Shown here one piece after another: positions 5,661 to 11,000 of a DNA stretch of 11,000 nt; position 1 is the stretch's first letter, and the number at the start of each line of letters is the position of its first letter. The stretch lies in NCBI GenBank assembly GCA_905221605.1, contig CAJNDS010000724.1, positions 339,001 through 350,000 on the forward strand, written 5' to 3'. A model generated the notes under the pieces. That model did no database searches. It was not told where the DNA came from and saw only the letters and a program-made list of their open reading frames with translations. Source of the DNA: Symbiodinium natans. Taxonomy: Eukaryota; Sar; Dinophyceae; Suessiales; Symbiodiniaceae. A program made the position numbers and the translations under genes.

Positions 5661-5890
5661 CTCTCTCTCTCGCTCTCGCTCCCTCCCTCCCACCCTCCCT
5701 CCTGCCTCCCTGTCTCCCTCCCTCTCACTCTCACTCTCACTCACACTCACACTCTCACTCTCACTCTCACTCTGACTCTCACTCTCACTCTCACTCTCAC
5801 TCTCGCTCTCACTCTCTCGCTCTCACTCTCGCTCTCTCTCTCTCTCTCTTTCTCGCTCTCTCTCTCAGCTCTCTCTCGCTCTCTCACCCT
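5661..5890 (+). repeat. CT-rich microsatellite, about 230 bp
   Basis: An almost pure polypyrimidine strand. It opens with CTCTCT and CCCT words, has a CTCTCA hexamer core (about 5722-5830) with CTCTCG variants, and ends in (CT)n. It lies 12 bp before the end of the inverted R1 copy. Long polypurine-polypyrimidine tracts of this kind can form triplex DNA and are prone to slippage. Confidence 0.95.
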
Positions 5891-5902
5891 CGGGGTTTGT
5901 AG

Positions 5903-6180
5903 GGTTTGCCCAAAACCCTCTACCCTTATACCTAGTTGTTTATGGGGTTGCTTCTCCTCTTTCTTTCATGGATCAGGGAGTGTTGGAGTTCACTGCGGTT
6001 CATGCAGAACCAGTGTCAAAGTTTTAAGGGCCCTAATCCCAAAATAGCCATCCCAACATAGCCCTATACAACCTAAGGGCATCTACCTGTTGCAGGGCCC
6101 CCTAAACGCTAGACCCGAAACCCGAACCCCTAAACTCAAATGGGGCTTTACGAAAATAAGGGACCCCTAATATAGACCCC
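5903..6180 (-). repeat. dispersed repeat R1, copy B (inverted)
   Basis: The reverse complement aligns with 2694-3022 at about 92% over its best 235 bp. It has a single version of the 43-bp end unit that is doubled in copy A. The outer side at 6180 passes straight into R2-like sequence, while copy A at 2694 is preceded by different DNA, so 6180/2694 marks a breakpoint. Confidence 0.85.
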
Positions 6181-6224
6181 GAAGAGCAGGATTCCCGTAG
6201 GCTAAGGACCCTTAAGAAGGCACC
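6143..6224 (+). repeat. R2 repeat, copy B
   Basis: It contains, in order, GGACCCCTAATATAGACCCC, AGGATTCCC, GCTAAGGA and AAGGCACCCC, matching the order in 3931-4008. It overlaps the end of R1 copy B, showing that R1 and R2 share an edge motif. Confidence 0.6.
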
Positions 6225-6244
6225 CCTAACTTCGGAAGCCCCCG

Positions 6245-6471
6245 CCCTGAACCCTAAACCCTCAACCCTGAAACCCTCTAAACACCCTAAACCCTAAACC
6301 CTAAACCCTAAACCCTAAACCCCTAAACCCAAAACCCTAAACCCTAAACCCTAAACCTAAACCCTAAACCCTAAACCCTAAACCCTAAACCCTAAACCCT
6401 AAACCCTAAACCCTAAACCCTAAACCCTAAACCCTAAACCCTAAACCCTAAACCCTAAACCCTAAACCCTT
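6245..6471 (-). repeat. long CCCTAAA array
   Basis: Decayed units at 6245-6292 grade into canonical units. There are single lesions at 6320-6336 and 6351-6360, after which about 16 units are perfect to 6470. The polarised decay, worst at the left, resembles the 645-805 block. Confidence 0.95.
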
Positions 6472-6597
6472 GAGCCCGAGGTCCGCTTCTGCAATCAGCT
6501 GGACCACGCCACCTCGGGGGTGGGGCAGCCAAGTCGTTTGGTGTGGAAGGTCCTTGCTTGGAGGCTCATGGGTGCTACATTAGGGTTTCGGGTTTAG
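6466..6597 (+). other. GC-rich coding-like core between opposing arrays
   Basis: The frame is open from 6466 to a TAG at 6595-6597 and contains EPEVRFCNQLDHATSGVGQP then SRLVWKVLAWRLMGA. The composition is convincingly protein-like with mixed helix and strand character, but it is 43 codons and has no ATG near its start. It is flanked by CCCTAAA on the left and TTTAGGG on the right, the same module layout as 809-876, 1911-2006 and 10283-10353. Its 3' part carries the R5 word GGAGGCTCATGGGT. Confidence 0.3.
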
Positions 6598-6622
6598 GGT
6601 TTAAGGCCAAGTTTAGGGTTTA
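6589..6622 (+). repeat. short TTTAGGG array
   Basis: Four G-strand units, one TTTCGGG and one TTTAAGG, leading directly into repeat R3. Confidence 0.75.
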
Positions 6623-6734
6623 CTATAGGGGTCGGAAGAACTACGAATAGTATTCCCTTAGGGTCCCTTTGTAGGGATACTAATTCTAATCAACCCCGCA
6701 AGACCCTATTCTAATTATTAAGGCCCTCTAGTAC
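6621..6734 (+). repeat. dispersed repeat R3, copy A
   Basis: Roughly two-thirds identical by eye to 8943-9057. Shared landmarks in order are TATAGGGGTCGGAA, a TA(T/C)TCC block, CCCT(G/T)T, CTAATTATT and GAGGCCC/AAGGCCC followed by a closing TAC. It is non-coding. In copy A it begins at the end of a TTTAGGG array (GGGTTTACTATAGGGG). Confidence 0.6.
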
Positions 6735-6784
6735 AGCAGTCATCTGGGAGGCCCTGGGGAGTATGTTCCCTTCTTTTGGGTTTA

Positions 6785-7040
6785 CAGTAAACCCTAAACC
6801 CTAAACCCTAAACCCTAAACCCTAAACCCTAAACCCTAAACCCTAAACCCTAAACCCTAAACCCTAAACCCTAAACTACAAGAAGTTGGAACGTCCTTAT
6901 CCCCCATACTCCGAAAGGTAGACTAAAGGGATTCTCCGGCTCTAATCCTCCCTAAACCGTGTTCCAACTTTCTGGAGTTTAGGGTTTAGGGTTTAGGGTT
7001 TAGGGTTTAGGGTTTAGGGTTTAGGGTTTAGGGTTTACTG
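6785..7040. repeat. 256-bp nested inverted repeat with telomeric arms
   Basis: Outer arm CAGTAAACCC at 6785-6794 pairs with GGGTTTACTG at 7031-7040. A CCCTAAA array (6788-6876) faces a TTTAGGG array (6978-7037). The inner arms AGAAGTTGGAAC (6881-6892) and GTTCCAACTTTCT (6961-6973) pair with one extra base. The 68-bp core is unique. The telomeric arrays are therefore part of a larger inverted repeat, not a random insertion. The arrays differ in length (about 13 and 8.5 units), as expected if they slip independently. Confidence 0.75.
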
Positions 7041-7629
7041 CAAGAGGATCATGTTCAGGATCATTTTTCAGAGGGCTTGAAGGGCCATCCCAGTCAGAAG
7101 TAGGGCTCAGCTAGGTTTAGGGTTCACGCTTATCAGTAGGATAGCTAGGAGAGCATTTCTAAGCCTACTTATCGAACCTTCAAGTAGGGATGCTACACGG
7201 TACACACCTGCGGGGTAGAGCGTCCTTTCAGCCTCTGCCGATGAAACTTTGTGTCGTTGGGAAGAAACGGTTACGTACCTGCTTTGGGACATGGGCAGTT
7301 CCCCCAATTTGGCTCCCTTATTGGGGTCCTGATCTTAAGGGTACCGTACTACATAAGGGAATGAAAAGGGACCCTAATTTAGAGAATTTTCCACATAGTG
7401 CTAGCGGGAGGATGTCACTCTAGCATTTACTGCTCGGCTTGTCCAGCGCAGTTGCATCTGCTAATCCTTTGCTTCAAGCCCAAAAGGGCAGGACCCGAGT
7501 CCCTTGCATCTGTCATGCGCATCGTGTCCGTATCAAAGTACCTTGTTTATTTAATATTTGTTGCTTGTGCAATTCGGTTGCCTTGTTTTATCGGAAGTGG
7601 AATCATCTTGAGCGTGTCCCAGTGAGTTT
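7041..7629. other. unique spacer with overlapping weak ORFs
   Basis: Frames of 60-77 codons occur on both strands (minus 7107-7307; plus 7190-7423, 7398-7625, 7439-7633) and overlap each other, so most must be spurious. The minus-strand frame includes SQSRYVTVSSQRHKVSSAEA, which is plausible protein composition but unrecognised. An R1-edge-like word (AAGGGACCCTAATTTAGAG, about 7366-7384) and a single TTTAGGG (7107) are present. From about 7500 the DNA becomes more T-rich. Confidence 0.4.
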
Positions 7630-7675
7630 CTAAACCCTCAACCCGAAACCCTAAGCCCTAAACCCTAAACCCTAG
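7630..7675 (-). repeat. short degenerate CCCTAAA array
   Basis: Five to six C-strand units with CCCTCAA, CCCGAAA and CCCTAAG variants. Loose G-strand words follow at 7687-7710. Confidence 0.8.
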
Positions 7676-7790
7676 TAATTTGGATTTTCGGGGTTGGGGC
7701 TCAAGGGTGGTAAGTCTTACAAGAGCTCCTGGCCAACTGTGCCTGATTCCCCTAAACCCTACATCGCTCTATGTGCCTAACCAGGTCATA

Positions 7791-8027
7791 CTACTTGCAG
7801 CGAGCAAGGCCTGCTGGGCTGTCAAAGGACTTCAGCTTAGTGGCTAGGGGGTGTAGCAGATGCTCGCAGGCCTCCAAGATCATGTTATCGGCTTCAGACC
7901 AGCAAGGACCGCACTGATTTCCGCATCTACACCTACAGAAAAGGCCCCTGAACCCCGAGATCGCAACCCTAAGGCCGTAGAGGCCGTACACCCCTACACT
8001 TAAAACCCCCCTAAATCGCAAGCCCAA
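7791..8027 (-). other. coding-like C-terminal fragment on minus strand
   Basis: A 78-codon frame. The first part derives from repeat-like sequence (Gly/Leu/Arg-rich), but the last third reads SEADNMILEACEHLLHPLAT then KLKSFDSPAGLARCK and stops at 7793-7791. That tail is amphipathic and protein-like with GC-ending codons. It may be the final exon or captured 3' end of an unrecognised gene. The true left boundary is probably near 7900, where composition changes. Confidence 0.3.
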
Positions 8028-8161
8028 AGCTCTGGGTGGCTTAAGGGCTCAACTTCACCAAATTTTTTAAATAGTTGTTTTAAATTTAATGATGCACTTT
8101 CTGCTCCATCATAATCATTTCTATCTAAATGTAATGCTTTTTTCAATGGAGTGAGGGTCAT
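8000..8161 (-). other. AT-rich coding-like insert, ankyrin-like (tentative)
   Basis: Positions 8051-8150 contain 25 G or C in 100 bases, far below the surroundings. On the minus strand the same bases read, from ATG 8161, MTLTPLKKALHLDRNDYDGA then ESASLNLKQLFKKFGEVEPL, stopping at 8002-8000. Codons are AT-rich (TTA, AAA, GAT, AAT, AGA, CAT), unlike every other coding-like stretch here. TPLKKAL resembles the TPLH-A helix start of an ankyrin repeat; that family call is weak. The biased codon use in a sensible reading frame suggests a short piece of an AT-rich coding sequence from an organelle, endosymbiont or another organism. Confidence 0.35.
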
Positions 8162-8205
8162 CTCAACGCAAGACTGGGGTCTGAGGGTTCTTGGTTTTGG
8201 GGGGT

Positions 8206-8250
8206 AGCCCTAAACCCTAGCCCTAAACCTTAAACCCCAAAACCCTAAAC
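8206..8250 (-). repeat. short CCCTAAA array
   Basis: About six C-strand units with CCCTAG, CCTTAAA and CCCCAAAA variants. Confidence 0.8.
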
Positions 8251-8309
8251 CGGCCTATGGCTTAGGGCTTTTTCGGTTCTGGGGATTTAGGCTTTGAGGG
8301 AGCTTTGAG

Positions 8310-8465
8310 CCCTGAAGCCCTATAAGCCCCCTAAACCTACAACTTGAACGCCCTACGCCCAAAGCCCTAAACCCCTAGAACCCTATAGCCCAAAAGCGTT
8401 GCAACCCGAAAGCCCTAGAACCCTAGAAGCCCTAAACCCAGAACTCTAGAACCCTAAGCCCTGAC
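8310..8465 (-). repeat. scattered degenerate C-strand words
   Basis: CCCTAAA-like words separated by irregular 3-10 bp spacers, with a recurring AGAACCCTAGAA form (8380-8455). This is the most decayed C-strand block in the window. Confidence 0.6.
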
Positions 8466-8560
8466 CCCTTGATTTGGCTCGCTGCACGTCAAGTGCCCCT
8501 TTGCAACATTTTTGCTACCAGCGCGTGCGAGTGACGAGAGCATCCATGCCCGCAGGATGA
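8465..8560 (+). other. coding-like core upstream of a telomeric array
   Basis: The frame is open from 8465 to a TGA at 8558-8560 and reads ARCTSSAPLQHFCYQRVRVT then RASMPAG. At 31 codons, with no ATG at its start, it is weak. The segment lies between a decayed and a canonical C-strand block. Confidence 0.15.
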
Positions 8561-8570
8561 GAACGTCCAC

Positions 8571-8632
8571 TAAATCCTAAACCCTAAACCCTAAACCCTA
8601 AACCCTAAACCCTTAACCCTAAACCCTAAACC
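8571..8632 (-). repeat. CCCTAAA array
   Basis: About nine units, with CCTAAAT at the left end and CCCTTAA at 8610-8616. Confidence 0.9.
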
Positions 8633-8731
8633 GCCTTTGAGAAAGATCTCGAAGAACAGTCTTGCTGAGGATGTACGTATGCTATCAGGCAAAGCCTCCG
8701 CTCAGCAGTCCGGGTGAGACCTGGTCTGTGA

Positions 8732-8950
8732 AGGCATCTAAAAGCGCAAGGTTTGCCCAAAGTGCAAGGTGACAACCTTGCTGAGAGTCGCATCGGCGGC
8801 GTGAAGAACAAGCTTCGCCGCGTGCCATGGAAGGGCTCCTTGCGGCCCTGCAAGGGCCGATGTGGACATGCTCTTCGTGGCCTTGCTTTTGCGTGGAAAG
8901 GGGCTGCACTCAGTACTGAATGCTCTCTGCATCTACAGAGTGTAATATAG
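8732..8950 (+). pseudogene. transposase-like C-terminal fragment (copy B, tentative)
   Basis: The frame is open from after a TGA at 8729-8731 to a TAG at 8948-8950, without an ATG at a sensible start. It encodes GDNLAESRIGGVKNKLRRVP followed by a Cys/Gly-rich region. The AESR-x3-VK-x2-LRR pattern is shared with 2315-2356 (copy A) using different codons. An Asn/Glu followed by spaced basic residues resembles the region of the third acidic residue in DDE transposases such as IS1595/ISXO2-like or Merlin families. That link is inference. The end of the frame enters repeat R3, so the fragment is truncated. Confidence 0.35.
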
Positions 8951-9057
8951 GGGTCGGAATACTTACTAATGGTACTCCTTTATGATCCCTGTATACCTTA
9001 TACCAGAATAACCCCCCCAAACCCTAATTATTCTAATCGTTGAGGCCCCTACATTAC
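8943..9057 (+). repeat. dispersed repeat R3, copy B
   Basis: Diverged copy of 6621-6734, starting TAATATAGGGGTCGGAA and ending at the TAC before 9057. It directly follows the transposase-like frame, so R3 could be the terminal region of that element. Confidence 0.6.
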
Positions 9058-9175
9058 TCTATGCAGCGGCTTCGCCCCACAAGCCATTTTTTTAGCAGGA
9101 CTGCATCCGGACGTGGTTGCGACCAGCCGACTGAAGCCGGAAACAATCGCACCGGGTTTAGGGTTTAGGGTTTAG
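9044..9175 (+). other. coding-like core left of a TTTAGGG array
   Basis: The frame is open from 9044 to a TAG at 9173-9175 and reads LCSGFAPQAIFLAGLHPDVV then ATSRLKPETIAPG. The composition is strongly protein-like with GC-ending codons, but it spans only 43 codons and begins inside R3, so the real piece is at most about 9060-9155. Unrecognised. Confidence 0.3.
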
Positions 9176-9194
9176 GGTTTAGGGTTTAGGGTTT
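9154..9194 (+). repeat. perfect TTTAGGG array
   Basis: Nearly six canonical G-strand units, whose end (from 9186) forms the outer part of the left inverted arm of the following element. Confidence 0.95.
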
Positions 9195-9535
9195 AACGCT
9201 AATGCCACTCTAACCTAGCCTGCACATCGTATTCAGCACTGACGTACTCACTTTTGTTGCCCTGCGCAGTAGATTCGGTACCCTCCAATGATGCACTTGT
9301 CCCCAGCAGCTTGTGTTTAATCTGTCAGGTGTGGTATTTCATGAATGTCCGTCTTTCCCACGCAATGTACCCTCGAAAACTCGCGAGGAAAAAACCAACA
9401 AATCCTCAAAAATGTAAGACCACGCGCAACTATCAGTTCATAACCCCAGACCACGAAAGTACGGCGCCTGCCACAAAAAACCGCTTAGTAACGATTTGCA
9501 GGCTAGGTTAGAGTGGCATTAGCGTTAAACCCTAA
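9186..9535. mobile_element. 350-bp element with 39-bp perfect inverted repeats
   Basis: Left arm 9186-9224 and right arm 9497-9535 are perfect reverse complements over 39 bp. Allowing one mismatch, the match extends to 9230/9491 (44 of 45). Key words are TTAACGCTAATG at the left and CATTAGCGTTAA at the right. A palindromic TTAA (9193-9196, 9525-9528) lies at each edge, which could be a TTAA target duplication of the piggyBac type. Alternatively it may simply be part of the arms. The flanking telomeric repeats switch from TTTAGGG on the left to CCCTAAA on the right, so the symmetry extends outside the unique arms. An 85-codon frame (9254-9511) spans the interior but runs into the right arm and has no recognisable motif. 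The element is probably non-autonomous and, given perfect arms, young or maintained by conversion. Confidence 0.7.
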
Positions 9536-9561
9536 CCCCTAAACCCAACCCTAAACCCTAA
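9526..9561 (-). repeat. short CCCTAAA array
   Basis: Five imperfect C-strand units mirroring the array at 9154-9194 across the inverted-repeat element. Confidence 0.85.
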
Positions 9562-9573
9562 TTGTGGCTATAA

Positions 9574-9684
9574 GTAACTGTGAACCTCCAACTAGGGTTT
9601 GTTGCTTTCGCCGTTCGCACTCTGCTCCGGAGGCCGCAGCCCGTGCCGCGAGCTCAACCTCGATGTAGTATCTTTCAGGTCTAG
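9574..9684 (+). other. coding-like core
   Basis: The frame is open from 9574 to a TAG at 9682-9684 and includes FVAFAVRTLLRRPQPVPRAQ. It is Arg/Pro-rich with GC-ending codons. It lies between a CCCTAAA array and a TTTAGGG array. Very short and unrecognised. The preceding word TGAACCTCCAACTAGGG (9581-9597) is similar to words near 5499 and 7174. Confidence 0.2.
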
Positions 9685-9705
9685 CTTGGGTTGAGGGTAG
9701 TTTGC

Positions 9706-9810
9706 AGGGTTTAGGGTTTAGGGTTTAGGGTTTAGGGTTGAGGGTTTACGGTTTAGGGTTTTATGGGGTTTAGGGTTTTTGGGTTCCGAGTGTAGGGTTG
9801 AAGGGTTTTG
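9706..9810 (+). repeat. TTTAGGG array decaying to the right
   Basis: Canonical units at 9708-9740, then TTGAGGG, TTTACGG, TTTTATGGGG and other variants to about 9810. Confidence 0.85.
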
Positions 9811-9939
9811 GTGACCCCAGTTCTCGTTGAAGGTGGCGGACATTTGCACGTTTCGGGCCGTTTTCGTGACCAGAATCTGAGGCGTTGGAGGAACATGTGC
9901 GTGTTGGTGAACCTCTGGAAGACATTGGGATGTATCTAA
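9802..9939 (+). other. coding-like spacer
   Basis: The frame is open from 9802 to a TAA at 9937-9939 and reads VEGGGHLHVSGRFRDQNLRR then WRNMCVLVNLWKTLGCI. Protein-like but only 45 codons, without an ATG at its start. Unrecognised. Confidence 0.25.
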
Positions 9940-9968
9940 AGTGATGCACTTTGACAGAGCTGTTTTTC

Positions 9969-10016
9969 AGGGTTTAGGGTTTGGGGTTTAGGGTTTAGGG
10001 TTTAGGGTTAGGGTTC
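9969..10016 (+). repeat. TTTAGGG array
   Basis: Six to seven G-strand units with one TTTGGGG and a final TTAGGG. Confidence 0.9.
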
Positions 10017-10161
10017 GAGTGCACGAATTTCGCTGCTTGCAGTTGCCTGTATACAGAAAGGTAAGCCGGCAGAATTTGGTGTTGGAGCCAAAATGCAGAG
10101 AATGCTCACATTGGGTCATGACATACGGTCAACCCAGACCTTATTGACCCTAAAGCCCTAA
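10012..10161 (+). pseudogene. possible DDE transposase fragment (very tentative)
   Basis: The frame is open from after a TAG at 10009-10011 to a TAA at 10159-10161, 49 codons. It reads ARISLLAVACIQKGKPAEFG then VGAKMQRMLTLGHDIRS. The pattern K-G-K-x2-E-F-G followed closely by K recalls the KGK...EFG.K segment of IS5/ISNCY-type DDE transposases, though the G-A-K spacing here has an extra residue. This is recall of a motif, not a search result. It could equally be an internal exon of an unrelated protein. Confidence 0.25.
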
Positions 10162-10282
10162 GAGGCCGAACCCTAAACCCTAAACCCTAAACCCTAAGCC
10201 CTAAGCCCTAAACCCTAAACCCTAAACCCTAAACCCTAAACCCTAAACCCTAAACCCTAAACCCTAAACCCCCGAAACCCCG
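10148..10282 (-). repeat. CCCTAAA array
   Basis: Loose words at 10148-10168, then near-perfect C-strand units with two CCCTAAG variants at about 10194-10207, ending in CCCCCGAAACCCC. Confidence 0.95.
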
Positions 10283-10353
10283 AGCCGAGATCGGAAGTCA
10301 GCTCTTTGAGAAGCGTCTGGTGGGAAAGCCGGGAGGCCCGGGTCTCCTGGACT
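10283..10353 (+). other. GC-rich coding-like core between opposing arrays
   Basis: A 71-bp segment reading AEIGSQLFEKRLVGKPGGPG then LLDC before a TAG in the adjacent array (10362-10364). It has the clearest C-array / core / G-array layout in the window. The composition is protein-like; unrecognised. Confidence 0.25.
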
Positions 10354-10712
10354 GTAGGGTTTAGGGTTTAGGGTTTAGGGTTGCAGGGGTTTAGGGTTTA
10401 GGGTTTAGGGTTGAGGGTTGAGGGTTGAGGGTTTAACTAAGGTTCAGGGTTGTAGGAGTTTAGGGGTTGAGGGGTTTAGGGTTTAGGGGTTGAGGGGTTT
10501 AGGGTGTTGGGGGTTGAGGGGTTGAGGGGTTTAGGGGTTTAGGGTTGTAGGGGTTTAGGGGTTTTGAGTTTAGGATCGGAGGGGTTTAGGGGTTTAGGGT
10601 TTAGGGTTTAGGGGTTGAGGGGTTTAGGGTTTAGGGTTGAGGTTTCAGGGTTTAGGCTTTTAGGGCTGAGCGTTGAGGGGTTTTGAGGTTTAGGGTTTGA
10701 GTGTTTACGGTA
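10354..10712 (+). repeat. long degenerate TTTAGGG/TTGAGGGG array
   Basis: About 360 bp of G-strand repeat. It starts canonical with a GCAGGGG break at 10383, then becomes a mix of TTTAGGG, TTTAGGGG, TTGAGGG and TTGAGGGG. Blocks of the pair TTGAGGGG-TTTAGGG recur (10465-10505, 10614-10640). High G-quadruplex potential on the plus strand. Confidence 0.9.
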
Positions 10713-10764
10713 AGGCCACAAAAGCCATCTCCTTTAGAATTTCATATAAGCGCATCCTGCTTGC

Positions 10765-11000
10765 ATGGGTTTTCACGACCTGCTAATGGGTGGTTCGATG
10801 AGTGATTTAAGCCGTCAGTTTGGAGTTTCAGATTTGAGTTTGGGTTGCCGTCCACCTGGTGCTCGAAATTGTGGTCCTTTGGCTGGGTGCCCTCGGTATC
10901 AAGGGCCACATGATTCTAGCAGGGATCTCCAACGGACAAAACTTTGTATTTTGACCGCATGGGACGTGGCCTGGGCCTCAGGGGGTTTTCAGGCAGACGG
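10765..11000 (+). CDS. open ORF running off the window, hypothetical
   Basis: ATG at 10765 (other in-frame ATGs at 10786 and 10798) opens a frame with no stop to the window end, at least 78 codons. It begins MGFHDLLMGGSMSDLSRQFG and contains a Cys/Gly/Pro stretch and a Trp-rich end (TAWDVAWASGG). An in-frame TAA lies just upstream (10748-10750), so the ATG could be the true start. No signal peptide, membrane segment or known domain is evident. The segment follows the last telomeric array and has no telomere-like words. Roughly a 2-3% chance opening per frame means it is only suggestive. Confidence 0.25.
   Translation, partial: MGFHDLLMGGSMSDLSRQFGVSDLSLGCRPPGARNCGPLAGCPRYQGPHDSSRDLQRTKLCILTAWDVAWASGGFQAD

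Noticed and set aside
5481-6047. Leu/Ser/Thr-rich ORFs across the CT tract
   Set aside because: Length comes from the CT microsatellite, which has no stop codons. Only the short segment before it looks protein-like.
7107-7633. Individual small ORFs on both strands
   Set aside because: They overlap one another in several frames, none has a recognisable domain, and their lengths are near chance expectation.
9254-9511. 85-codon ORF inside the 9186-9535 element as a transposase
   Set aside because: It is too short, runs into the right inverted arm, and shows no recognisable catalytic or DNA-binding motif.
10085-10095. Match of CATTTTGGCTC (minus strand) to the dinoflagellate spliced leader
   Set aside because: Only 11 contiguous bases match and both flanks diverge. 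It lies inside an open plus-strand frame. It is not evidence for a spliced leader.

Overview
This window contains no complete, recognisable protein gene, rRNA or tRNA. It is eukaryotic DNA dominated by plant-type telomeric repeat (TTTAGGG / CCCTAAA) and its variants. These form more than twenty separate blocks on both strands and make up very roughly a quarter to a third of the window by eye. The repeat type fits plants, green algae, chromerids and dinoflagellates. I lean towards a dinoflagellate or another alga with a complex genome, because the spacers are GC-rich, coding-like and gene-poor. That is a low-confidence inference. No diagnostic gene or spliced leader was found.

Layout. 1-1000: spacers with two coding-like stretches and degenerate telomeric repeats in both orientations. 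1020-1900: the largest C-strand block. It starts as an expanded C5A3 variant array and becomes canonical CCCTAAA with a CCCTGAA/CCCAAAA higher-order section. 1900-3050: short G-strand arrays, a degraded transposase-like fragment (2312-2512), and the first copy of a dispersed repeat (R1, 2694-3022) with an internal 43-bp tandem duplication. 3095-3210: a small foldback element with a possible 4-bp target duplication. 3270-3840: G arrays meeting a long C array at a perfect palindromic head-to-head junction. 3840-5140: mostly unique spacer with degenerate repeats, a C16 run and a second foldback. 5144-6240: C array, coding-like spacer, a 230-bp CT microsatellite and an inverted second copy of R1. 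6245-7040: C and G arrays, R3 repeat, and a nested inverted repeat whose arms include telomeric arrays. 7040-8700: spacer with coding-like pieces and a sharply AT-rich insert (8051-8150, 25% GC). 8732-9060: a second transposase-like fragment and the second R3 copy. 9186-9535: a 350-bp element bounded by 39-bp perfect inverted repeats, set in telomeric repeats that flip orientation across it. 9560-11000: alternating arrays and coding-like cores, a 350-bp degenerate G-rich array, and an ORF running off the end.

The organising theme is modular. Short GC-rich cores of about 70-130 bp sit between a CCCTAAA block on the left and a TTTAGGG block on the right. That is the polarity of a chromosome with both telomeres, and the modules are joined end to end. 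Several cores have one frame open throughout with protein-like composition, but at 30-50 codons open frames are expected by chance, so these calls are weak. Nothing indicates that the fragments work together as a pathway.
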